The notes under the pieces: model-generated
Seen by the model: only the letters and a program-made list of their open reading frames with translations
Databases searched by the model: none
Told to the model about the DNA's origin: nothing
Position numbers and translations under genes: made by a program
Source: CAYLZN01 sp964387935
GTDB taxonomy: Bacteria; Acidobacteriota; Vicinamibacteria; Vicinamibacterales; JAFNAJ01
Length of the DNA stretch: 11,293 bases
Direction of reading: 5' to 3'
NCBI GenBank assembly: GCA_964387935.1
Contig: CAYLZN010000187.1
Location: 1 to 11,293, forward strand
Shown: in pieces, positions 1-6,444 of the stretch
How the letters are laid out: each line of letters starts with the position of its first letter
How positions within the stretch are numbered: the stretch's first letter is position 1

Positions 1-671
1 TGGCTCGAGACGAGGTCGCTCGACCTCGGGAGCGCCGTCGTGCTGTCGGCGGCGCTGGCGGCGACCGCGGCGGCGAGCGCGCCGGCGGTGGCGCGGGCGG
101 CGCCGGGCGTGCGGTACCAGCCGATCGTGTTGAAGTCGCCGCAAAGGAGTGTCGCGGCCAGCGGCGGCGCGAGGCGCGTGGTCGCCGCGTAGCGTTCGAG
201 CCACTCGAGCACGAGGCCCAGCTGCCGCGCCCGGTGCGCCGCGCCGCCGGCGAAGTCCAGATGCGCGTTGATCACGAGGAGCGACCGTTCCGGATCGGCC
301 AGATGCACGGCCAGGGCCGTCTTGGTGTCGGGCCGCCCCCCCTCGGTCTTGAGCCTCTCGTGGAAGCGCAGACGGTCGAGTCGGGGCAGCTCAATGGACT
401 CCTGGTGCACCACCATCAGCGGCGGCCGGGCCAGCACCAGGTTGCCGTACTCCTTGCCGGGGTAGCGCATGACCGGGGCATAGGCGGCGGCGTGCCCGCC
501 GCCAAGCGCGGCCACGAGATCGGAGCGGGCATCGAACGCCTCCGTGATCGCCGCCTCCTGGACAGCGATCACGTGCGCGGCCCGCAGCTCCGGCGAGACG
601 GCGAAGAGGCCTGCGATGGCGTCGCGGTGCAGGCTGCGCTGGATGTTGAAGGAGATGATGCGCAGGTCCAT
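1..671 (-). CDS. Endonuclease/exonuclease/phosphatase family protein, 3' end cut by the window edge
   Basis: The minus strand reads open from an ATG at 671-669 to the edge of the window, giving 223 codons without a stop. The product has the conserved motifs of the EEP (DNase I-like/exonuclease III-like) superfamily in order: FN at residues 8-9, VQE with the likely metal-binding Glu39, NAHLD with catalytic His137, and CGDFN with Asp179 and Asn181. The final Asp-His motif normally near the C-terminus falls outside the window. Family members are Mg-dependent phosphodiesterases acting on nucleic acids, phosphoinositides or sphingomyelin, and the substrate cannot be told here. There is no signal peptide, so it is probably cytoplasmic. 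A weak GGAG lies just before the ATG. It diverges from the beta-helix gene at 945. Family is confident; specific role is unknown. Confidence 0.85.
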   Translation of the reverse strand, partial: MDLRIISFNIQRSLHRDAIAGLFAVSPELRAAHVIAVQEAAITEAFDARSDLVAALGGGHAAAYAPVMRYPGKEYGNLVLARPPLMVVHQESIELPRLDRLRFHERLKTEGGRPDTKTALAVHLADPERSLLVINAHLDFAGGAAHRARQLGLVLEWLERYAATTRLAPPLAATLLCGDFNTIGWYRTPGAARATAGALAAAVAASAADSTTALPRSSDLVSS

Positions 672-837
672 CGCGCTCCGACTCGTCTGCGGGGACAGTT
701 CACACTCCGCGGACATCCTCCGACAGGCAAGGGGCCGTGTCCACGCGGCGTTTCACGGCTCCCTCGACGGCCCTCAGTCCTGGCGGCGGCCGCGTCCGCG
801 GTGACGCGTGAGCCAGCCAGTTCCGTGTGTCACTCCG

Positions 838-872
838 GGCCCGGTCACAGTCCAATCCCCTGTCACCGGGTC
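838..872. repeat. Inverted repeat in the divergent intergenic region
   Basis: Arms 840-850 and 860-870 pair over 11 positions with a single C-C mismatch around a 9-base centre, and two further pairs (one G-T) extend it to 838-872. It lies about 70 bases upstream of the beta-helix gene and 167 bases upstream of the divergent EEP gene. It could be an operator for a dimeric regulator or a hairpin in the leader of either gene. The sequence alone does not decide. Confidence 0.5.
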
Positions 873-944
873 GGGCTACCCGGCCGACGGCCGGCAGCGC
901 CATCCGCTGGCCGTGCATTTGCCTGCGCAGCGAAGGGGTTGGCC

Positions 945-3425
945 ATGGAACACGGATCACCAACGAGTCCCTCCACGAAACGTGGCGGCGCGGCCTGCCG
1001 GGTGCCGGCCGCGGTGGCCGTGGCCATCGCGCTGCTGGCCCTGGGCAGTGCCGCAGACGCCGAAACCTGGTTCGTGGACGCCGCCCGCCCGGACGACACG
1101 GGCGACGGTGTCTCCTGGGCCACCGCCAAGCAAACGATCGGCGCGGCCCTCGCTGCGTCCGGGGTCAGCGACACGGTCCTCGTGAAGCACGGCACCTACG
1201 CCATCGGGGAAGCGCTGGTCCTGACGAGCGACCGACTCCTCGGTTCGGATGACGGCACGCACGACGGCTGGGCCGAAGCCCTGCCCGACTCCGGCCTTTG
1301 CATCGTGGCCGCCGACGCGACCTGCCGCGTGCTGACCATCAGCGGCGCCGCCGTGACCGGCGCGACCGTGGTGCGGGGCTTCACCTTCACCGGGGGGGAC
1401 GCCACGAGCGAGGGCGACCCCAACAACGGCTATGGCGGCGGCGTGGATATCAGCGCCGGGGCCGACCCGGTGATCGAGCGCTGTCGCGTCACCGGAAACC
1501 TCGCCGGGCACACCTTCAACGGCAGCGGCGGCGGCATCAGCGTGCGGGGCACGGGCTCCGCACCCGAGATCCGACACTGCCGCGTCGATGACAACACCGG
1601 CTCCTCGGCGTGGTACGCCTACGGGGGCGGGGTCTACTGCGGCGCGGGCACGGCGCCCCACATTCACGACTGCACGATCGCCGGCAACCGCGGCTCCACG
1701 GCGCGCGTCGGCTACGGCGGGGGCATCGCCTGCTCGCAGAGCGACGCCATCATCCGCTCGTGCGCGATCGTCGGGAACATCGGCACGACGCTCAGCGCCG
1801 GTGTCGGCGGCCGCGGCGGCGGGATCTACATCTACCCGGCCAGCACGCGCGTCGAATCCTGCACCATCACCGACAACGTCGCCACGGAAGCGAACTCGGG
1901 CGAGGGCCACGGCGGGGGGATCTACACCGAGGGCGGCGCGAACGTCCAGATCCTCGACAACCCCTGCATCGCCCGCAACATCGCCTCCGTGCGCGGTCGC
2001 GGCAGCGGGGGCGGCATTTCCACCGGGGGCGGTCCGCTGATCAGGGGGAACGTGGTGGAGGACAACGTGGCGTCCGCCTCGAGCAGCGCCTCGGAATACT
2101 ACCGGTACGGCGCGGGCGGCGGCATCCGGCTGGCCGACAGCAACACGAGGGTCCTCGAGAACATCGTCCGCGGCAACACAGCCAGCCTGCACGGGGCCGG
2201 CTATGGCGGCGGCATCTACTTCGAGTCCACGAACACGATCGAGCGCAACGTGATACGGCTCAACGTGGCCAGCGCCGCCACGCCGGGATACGGGGGCGGG
2301 GCCTACACCGGTGGCGGGTACCGCACCTCGTTCCGCAACAACACGGTCGTCGCCAACGCCAACGTCGTCGCGCCGGGGGCCACGGGCGCAGGCAGCGGCC
2401 TCTACCACGGCACGAGCAGCAACCCGTACGTCGAGAACAACATCTTCTGTGACCACGACATCCCGGGCAGCGACGGCGTCGGCGTCCATTCCGACGTGGC
2501 CATGCCCGTCGGGTACAACTGCTTCGACAACAACGCTGGCGGCCACGTCAACGCGCTCGTGACATCCTCGGAGCAGATCGATGCGGATCCGCAGTTCACG
2601 GATCCGGCGTCCGGCGACTTCACGCTCCGGTTCGACTCCCCCTGCATCGAGGCCGGGAACCCCGCCACCACGGTGCCCGCGAACGGCGGCTGGCGCGTGG
2701 ATTGCGGCGCCTTCGAGTACACGGGCACGCGCCACTGGCGCGCGATCGCCGGCGCCGGCGAGTACCTGTTCGGCGGGCGCGTGAGGGCCAAGGTGAATCT
2801 GGCGGACGCAGGGGCGCTCACCGCCATCGACATGGTGGTCCACCCAGGCGAGCGTCACCCCGAGGCTCCGGGCAGCGTGGCCCGCTCCTACGCGATCGAG
2901 GCCGCGGGCAGCGGGGGGCTCTTCGACCTGACCCTCAGCTACCTCGACGAAGAGCTGGAGGGGGAGGACGAGAGCAGCCTCGCTCTCTGGCGGCGTCAGG
3001 GCTCGGGATGGGAGGGTCCCAAGCCCGCCATCGCGGCCGACATGGCGGCCAACTGGCTCACGGCCGGCGCGCAGACCGCATTCAGCGAGTGGGTGATCGC
3101 TGCGGACCTGGACCTGACGGGCGTGGGGGACGCGCCGGCCATCGCGGCCGGGATCGCGCTGGGACCGAACCGCCCCAATCCGTTCAACCCCCGCACGACG
3201 CTCGCGTACCGGCTGCCGTTCGCCATGCGCGCGCGGCTGACCGTGCATGACGTTGCCGGCCGCCTGGTTCGCACGCTCGAGGACGCAGATCGGCCTGCCG
3301 GCGATCATGTGGCCGTCTGGGATGGTCGCGACGCGGCCGGCCGCGCTGTGGGGTCGGGCAGCTACTTCGCGCGGTTGCGGGCGGGAGACATGGTCGTCGT
3401 CATGCCCATGAGCCTCGTGAGGTGA
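945..3425 (+). CDS. Secreted right-handed parallel beta-helix protein with C-terminal FlgD-Ig/sorting-type domain
   Basis: 826 residues. An open frame continues upstream, but that part lies over the EEP gene; ATG 945 is preceded by GAAGGGG (932-938) and begins a signal peptide cleaved probably after ADA (39). Residues 161-505 hold about eleven turns of a repeat near 32 residues, marked by GYGGGI-type motifs and stacked Cys/Asn positions, as in right-handed beta-helix proteins. Next comes an IDADPQF...DSPCI...DCGAFEY stretch (545-592), the usual end of such helices in choice-of-anchor Q-type proteins. A spacer domain (600-725) follows, then the FlgD-Ig-like C-terminal domain (739-826: PNPFNP, WDGRD, final LVR). 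It is likely exported and surface-bound or released. Beta-helix folds serve adhesins and polysaccharide lyases; I see no lyase signature, so the ligand is unknown. Its last strand (MVVVMPMS) is less typical than that of its paralogue at 5843. Confidence 0.88.
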   Translation: MEHGSPTSPSTKRGGAACRVPAAVAVAIALLALGSAADAETWFVDAARPDDTGDGVSWATAKQTIGAALAASGVSDTVLVKHGTYAIGEALVLTSDRLLGSDDGTHDGWAEALPDSGLCIVAADATCRVLTISGAAVTGATVVRGFTFTGGDATSEGDPNNGYGGGVDISAGADPVIERCRVTGNLAGHTFNGSGGGISVRGTGSAPEIRHCRVDDNTGSSAWYAYGGGVYCGAGTAPHIHDCTIAGNRGSTARVGYGGGIACSQSDAIIRSCAIVGNIGTTLSAGVGGRGGGIYIYPASTRVESCTITDNVATEANSGEGHGGGIYTEGGANVQILDNPCIARNIASVRGRGSGGGISTGGGPLIRGNVVEDNVASASSSASEYYRYGAGGGIRLADSNTRVLENIVRGNTASLHGAGYGGGIYFESTNTIERNVIRLNVASAATPGYGGGAYTGGGYRTSFRNNTVVANANVVAPGATGAGSGLYHGTSSNPYVENNIFCDHDIPGSDGVGVHSDVAMPVGYNCFDNNAGGHVNALVTSSEQIDADPQFTDPASGDFTLRFDSPCIEAGNPATTVPANGGWRVDCGAFEYTGTRHWRAIAGAGEYLFGGRVRAKVNLADAGALTAIDMVVHPGERHPEAPGSVARSYAIEAAGSGGLFDLTLSYLDEELEGEDESSLALWRRQGSGWEGPKPAIAADMAANWLTAGAQTAFSEWVIAADLDLTGVGDAPAIAAGIALGPNRPNPFNPRTTLAYRLPFAMRARLTVHDVAGRLVRTLEDADRPAGDHVAVWDGRDAAGRAVGSGSYFARLRAGDMVVVMPMSLVR

Positions 3426-3462
3426 CGCGGGCTCCGGCGAACGCCTCCGGATCTTCCCACGA

Positions 3463-3494
3463 GGGCAGGCCGCGGCAGATGCCGCGGCTTGCTC
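3463..3494 (+). terminator. Hairpin downstream of the beta-helix gene
   Basis: A 14-base-pair stem with two G-T pairs (arms 3463-3476 and 3481-3494) closes an AGAT loop, starting 37 bases after the stop codon. It is GC-rich with core CCGCGGC/GCCGCGG and has no run of T after it. It most likely ends the beta-helix transcript or protects its 3' end. Confidence 0.5.
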
Positions 3495-3564
3495 CTGTAA
3501 CTTCCCCAGTCCCCAGCCGTATGAACCCCTTGTTTCAACAACCGGTCAGCACGCACGGGGTGGA

Positions 3565-3584
3565 TCCGGCAAGACAATGCCGGA
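3565..3584 (+). promoter_or_regulatory. Short hairpin in the leader of the metallo-hydrolase gene
   Basis: TCCGGCA and TGCCGGA form a perfect 7-base-pair stem around a 6-base loop, ending 18 bases before the GGGAGG ribosome binding site (3603-3608) of the next gene. It overlaps a possible upstream ATG at 3577, which argues against that start. A role in expression is possible but unproven. Confidence 0.25.
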
Positions 3585-3615
3585 CAATGGCTTGCGAAAA
3601 ACGGGAGGGTGCGCG

Positions 3616-5052
3616 ATGAAGTCGGGAACGCAGCTGATCCTGGCCCTGGCGCTTCTGGCCGCGGGCGGGGGGGCCATGGCCGAGGAGGTCGCGGGGCTGC
3701 CGCTGCACGTGCAGCGGCTCGACGACGCCGCGATCCGGGTCTGGGTGGGCGACCACATCTCGTCCACCGCCACGATCGCGATCGCGACGGACGACGGCAT
3801 CGTCGTCTTCGACACGGTGGGCAATCCGCTGATCGACGCGCAACTGCGGCAGGTCATCGCGCGCGAGCTCGGGCGCGACGACTTCCGCTACCTCGTGAAC
3901 ACCCACGAGCACAGCGACCACACCTGGGGCAATTCGGTCTACGCCGATTGCACCATCGTGGGGCACGAGCGCGTCGCGGCGGGGATGGTGCCGCGTGCGG
4001 GCAACCGCGACCGGATCCTGCAGTGGCGGCGTGAGGAGATCGCCGAGTTCGAGAAGCAGCTCGCCGACCCGCCCGCGGATCCCGCGGCGGCGGCCAAACT
4101 CCGCGAACAGCTGATCGTGGCACAGTTGAGCCTCGCGAACCACGAGTCGGAGCCGGAGTTCGTCGCGCCGACGAAGACCTTCACGGGCCGGATGACGCTG
4201 CGCGTGGGGGGCACGACCATCGATATGTACGATATCAGCGGCATGCACTCTGAGAGCGACATCGCGATCCTCATCCCCGAGCACGGCTTGCTGCTGACCG
4301 GCGACACGATGTCCGACCGCTGGCTGACCGACACGCCGGGCTGCCTGGCCTCGTTCATGGCCCGCCCCGGCGTCCCTCACGACTTCCCGCGCATGCTCGC
4401 GAACTGGGACCTCCTGCTGGCGCGCAAGAACGACATCCGCCTGCTGCTTCCGGGCCACTGGAACGGCGAGCTGTCGATCGCTGGCTTCGCGGCGCGCGTC
4501 GAGTACGTGCGCGCGCTCTGGGACGGCGTGCAGGCCGGAATCGCCGCCGGCAAGAGCCTCGCGGACCTGCAGACCGAGCTGGCCCTGGATACCCGCTTCC
4601 CCGAACTCGCGACGAGTCCGGGGTGCAACGTGCGCACCAACCGCACAACCGTCCAGGAAATGTACTGCACCGCCACCGGGCAGGAGTCGGCGGCGCAGCG
4701 TCTGTACGCGCTGATCGACGAGGGGGCCGAGCAGAACGCCGTCCGCGCGGTCGTGGCCGCCCGCGACGCCAGGCCCGCCCGCTACTTCTACGACGAGAAC
4801 GAAGTCAACGGCCACGGCTATCGCTTCCTGCAGGAGAACCGCGTGCCGCAGGCCATCGCGATGTTCCGGGCCTATGTCGAGCTGTTCCCCGAATCGTGGA
4901 ACGCCTACGACAGCCTCGGCGAAGCGCTGCTGGCCGCGGGCGACGTGGCGGGCGCCACCGCGATGTACGAGAAGTCGCTGGCGCTCAACCCCGCCAGCCA
5001 GAGCGGCAAGGACGCGCTGGCGCGCATCCGGGGCGAGGGGGCCGCGCAGTAG
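3616..5052 (+). CDS. Secreted metallo-beta-lactamase-fold hydrolase with C-terminal TPR region
   Basis: 478 residues. The start at 3616 is chosen over an in-frame ATG at 3577 because GGGAGG (3603-3608) sits 7 bases before it and the product then begins with a signal peptide (cleavage near AMA, residue 22). The MBL zinc ligands are all present: HEHSDH at 97-102, His211 in GMHSESD, Asp230 in LLTGDT and His281 in LPGHWNG. A charged helical insert (about 132-180) lies between the first and second ligand blocks, as in SoxH/glyoxalase II-like hydrolases. The C-terminus (about 403-470) contains tetratricopeptide-like helices with YDSLGEALLAAGD and AMYEKSLALNP. It is probably a periplasmic two-zinc hydrolase; the substrate is unknown, and a beta-lactamase role should not be assumed. 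A hairpin follows, and the neighbour at 5128-5480 converges on it. Confidence 0.9.
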   Translation: MKSGTQLILALALLAAGGGAMAEEVAGLPLHVQRLDDAAIRVWVGDHISSTATIAIATDDGIVVFDTVGNPLIDAQLRQVIARELGRDDFRYLVNTHEHSDHTWGNSVYADCTIVGHERVAAGMVPRAGNRDRILQWRREEIAEFEKQLADPPADPAAAAKLREQLIVAQLSLANHESEPEFVAPTKTFTGRMTLRVGGTTIDMYDISGMHSESDIAILIPEHGLLLTGDTMSDRWLTDTPGCLASFMARPGVPHDFPRMLANWDLLLARKNDIRLLLPGHWNGELSIAGFAARVEYVRALWDGVQAGIAAGKSLADLQTELALDTRFPELATSPGCNVRTNRTTVQEMYCTATGQESAAQRLYALIDEGAEQNAVRAVVAARDARPARYFYDENEVNGHGYRFLQENRVPQAIAMFRAYVELFPESWNAYDSLGEALLAAGDVAGATAMYEKSLALNPASQSGKDALARIRGEGAAQ

Positions 5053-5078
5053 CGTAACTGACGGCGCGACGGGAACGG

Positions 5079-5120
5079 GGCGGCCAGGGGGAAGGCGGCG
5101 ACGCCGGCCTCCTGGCCGCC
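5079..5120. terminator. Bidirectional hairpin between convergent genes
   Basis: Arms 5079-5091 and 5108-5120 pair over 13 positions with one G-T pair. Inside the loop a second 4-base-pair stem (GGCG/CGCC, 5094-5105) closes a GCGA tetraloop. It lies between the stop of the plus-strand hydrolase (5052) and the stop of the minus-strand lipoprotein gene (5130), where a shared terminator is expected. The T-run is weak on both sides. Confidence 0.6.
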
Positions 5121-5127
5121 GCGGTTT

Positions 5128-5480
5128 CTAGAACTGCCCGAGATCGATGCGCCCCGTGGCGAGCGTGCGCTCCCGGCCGTCGTCGGTCCGCACGGCCCTC
5201 ACCACCGCCTCGTAGCGGTTGTTCGACCCGCAGCCGCACGGCCCGAGGTAGGCGCCCTTACCGTAGCGGACCGCGCGGTGCCGGTGCTCGAGCTTCACGC
5301 CCTCGGGCAGCACCTCGCTGTTCTCGCGGAACGAGGGCACCTCCACCTGCTTAGCCCCCGCCGCCGCCAGGCGCACCGCGCCGTGCCCGCCGCCGCGGGA
5401 CCGGCCGGCGGGGAGCCGGCGCAGCCGGCGAGCAGGCACGACAGGAGGGCGAGAGCGGAACAGGCGGAGAGCGCACGCAT
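5128..5480 (-). CDS. Small lipoprotein, reading frame broken by an apparent one-base shift
   Basis: From ATG 5480-5478 the minus strand encodes a classic lipoprotein signal with lipobox LLAGC (Cys20). A GGAGAGG lies 6 bases upstream, which favours this ATG over the one at 5486. After about 15 further residues this frame turns into Arg/Trp/Cys-rich sequence, while a second frame (a -1 step) takes over with VRLAAAGAKQVEVPSF and runs to a TAG at 5130-5128. The whole interval is 353 bases, not a multiple of three. The switch probably lies near the G-rich run at about 5385-5402. The C-terminal part (about 75 residues) has a GPCGCG motif and charged strands; I do not recognise a family. The frame break may be an assembly error, a recent mutation or recoding. 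The second frame alone could be called from a GTG at 5439, but it would lack the signal. Confidence 0.55.
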
Positions 5481-5602
5481 CGACATCCTCTCCAGTGCGG
5501 TCGGGTGGATGGGGTGAAGGTAGGGCACCGTCCGGGGGTCAGCCACGCCGGAGACCATTGTCGGCGAAGAGTCGGTAAACCCGCCCGGCAACCGCTGCGC
5601 GG

Positions 5603-5611
5603 TGCTATAAT
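5603..5611 (+). promoter_or_regulatory. Extended -10 promoter for the exoprotein operon
   Basis: TGCTATAAT matches the extended -10 consensus TGnTATAAT exactly, in a GC-rich region where this is unlikely by chance. No convincing -35 hexamer lies 17 bases upstream, which is usual for extended -10 promoters. Transcription would start near 5618 and leave a leader of about 225 bases before the ATG at 5843. Confidence 0.6.
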
Positions 5612-5826
5612 GCAAGCTCACCCGACGGTAGCCGTCAGAGGGGGCTCGACGGCCACCAATCTCCTTTCGGCCGGCTCCGCCCGACGGTGGGATCCGGCCC
5701 ACGGGGTCTCGCCCTACATCGCGCCGCTCTTCTCGACTGCAAGCGGATCCATAAGGCTCGGGACGGCGACCGGGCTCGCTGCGCTGAACAACCTGCACAC
5801 GCGCCACATCTCGCTGCCGGTCGCCT

Positions 5827-5836
5827 GGGAGGTGAT
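5827..5836 (+). promoter_or_regulatory. Ribosome binding site that fixes the start at 5843
   Basis: GGGAGGTGAT is nearly a full complement of the 16S rRNA 3' end, and its GGAGG core ends 10 bases before ATG 5843. It rules out the upstream in-frame start at 5687, whose product would lack an N-terminal signal peptide. Confidence 0.7.
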
Positions 5837-5842
5837 GTCGGC

Positions 5843-6430
5843 ATGTCGGGCGCTCACAGGCTTGCGCCAGCGGCAACGATCCTGATCCTGCTTCTGCTCA
5901 CGCTCGCGGGGCCGCGAGGTACGGGGCCACCAACTGGCGAGGCCGCGCCGGCCCGCGCGCCTTCCCACGCCATGACGAGTTGCGTGATGTCGGCGGCCGG
6001 GAGCCCCGGCGTGGCGGCCGGGCGGCGGGGCGTGGGCAGCCTCGGCCAGCCGACACCGATCGGGATCGGCGCGGCGGACGGACGGCAGCTCTACGCCGGC
6101 TTCTGGGGGATTGTCCGTCGGCAGGTCGTGACCGGAGCGCCGCCGGGGCCAGCGACGGACCGTCTCCTGCAGAACACTCCCAATCCGTTCAACCCCGCCA
6201 CGGTCATCGAGTGCGTCGTGTCCGCGCCGGGACGGGTTCGGCTCGAGATCTTCGGCCTGCGCGGCGAGCGCATCCGGAGCCTGCTCGACGCCGAGCTGCC
6301 CGCCGGACGGCATCGCGCGCTCTGGGACGGCCGCGACGACGGCGGGCGCGCCGTCGCATCGGGGGTCTACTTCTACCGGCTGCGCGCCGGCGAGTTCAGC
6401 GCGATCCGCAAGCTGACGCTCGTCAGGTGA
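5843..6430 (+). CDS. Short secreted protein with GFW motif and FlgD-Ig/sorting-type C-terminal domain
   Basis: 195 residues. A hydrophobic signal segment (about 9-23) is followed by a low-complexity Pro/Ala/Gly stretch. Then comes a block (47-90) with GSLGQPTPIGIG and LYAGFW, a pattern I recognise from secreted proteins of FCB-type candidate phyla and whose function is not known. Residues 108-195 are the sorting-type domain: PNPFNPAT, then GRVRLEIFGLRGERIRSL, AGRHRALWDGRD, SGVYFYRLRAGEF and a final KLTLVR. Most of the mature protein is thus a targeting domain with only a small cargo. It is the first gene of a four-gene operon; the next start is 14 bases downstream. It is probably exported and attached to or shed from the surface. 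Domain call is firm; role is unknown. Confidence 0.8.
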   Translation: MSGAHRLAPAATILILLLLTLAGPRGTGPPTGEAAPARAPSHAMTSCVMSAAGSPGVAAGRRGVGSLGQPTPIGIGAADGRQLYAGFWGIVRRQVVTGAPPGPATDRLLQNTPNPFNPATVIECVVSAPGRVRLEIFGLRGERIRSLLDAELPAGRHRALWDGRDDGGRAVASGVYFYRLRAGEFSAIRKLTLVR

Positions 6431-6444
6431 GCGAGGAGGGTGTC

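Larger units (their letters stand above)
5487..5842. other. 356-base divergent spacer with one good promoter and an unexplained leader
   Basis: It separates the minus-strand lipoprotein gene from the plus-strand exoprotein operon. The clear signal is the extended -10 at 5603-5611. The 231 bases after it contain small stems (5624-5636 and 5687-5702) but no riboswitch class that I recognise. A frame open from 5505 to 5885 (with an internal ATG at 5610) shows GC-rich third positions but has no ribosome binding site and overlaps the next gene, so I do not call it. Confidence 0.5.

Noticed and set aside
234..944. N-terminal extension of the beta-helix reading frame by 237 codons
   Set aside because: It overlaps, in antisense, the clearly recognisable nuclease-family gene, would bury the signal peptide, and the ATG at 945 has its own ribosome binding site.
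957..3308. 783-codon open frame on the minus strand opposite the beta-helix gene
   Set aside because: It is rich in Arg, Ala, Gly, Val and Asp with no domain, and mirrors the repeats of the real gene; long antisense frames are expected in GC-rich DNA.
3535..4815. 426-codon minus-strand frame opposite the metallo-hydrolase
   Set aside because: The plus strand has all five metal-ligand motifs and a signal peptide; the antisense product has none.
3616..5052. Antibiotic-resistance metallo-beta-lactamase
   Set aside because: The HxHxDH core is shared by a very wide superfamily; the long insert, length and TPR tail do not fit class B beta-lactamases.
5505..5885. 126-codon plus-strand frame in the spacer before the operon
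   Set aside because: No ribosome binding site, overlaps the start of the first operon gene, and its internal ATG (5610) lies within the -10 box; kept only as a note in the leader finding.
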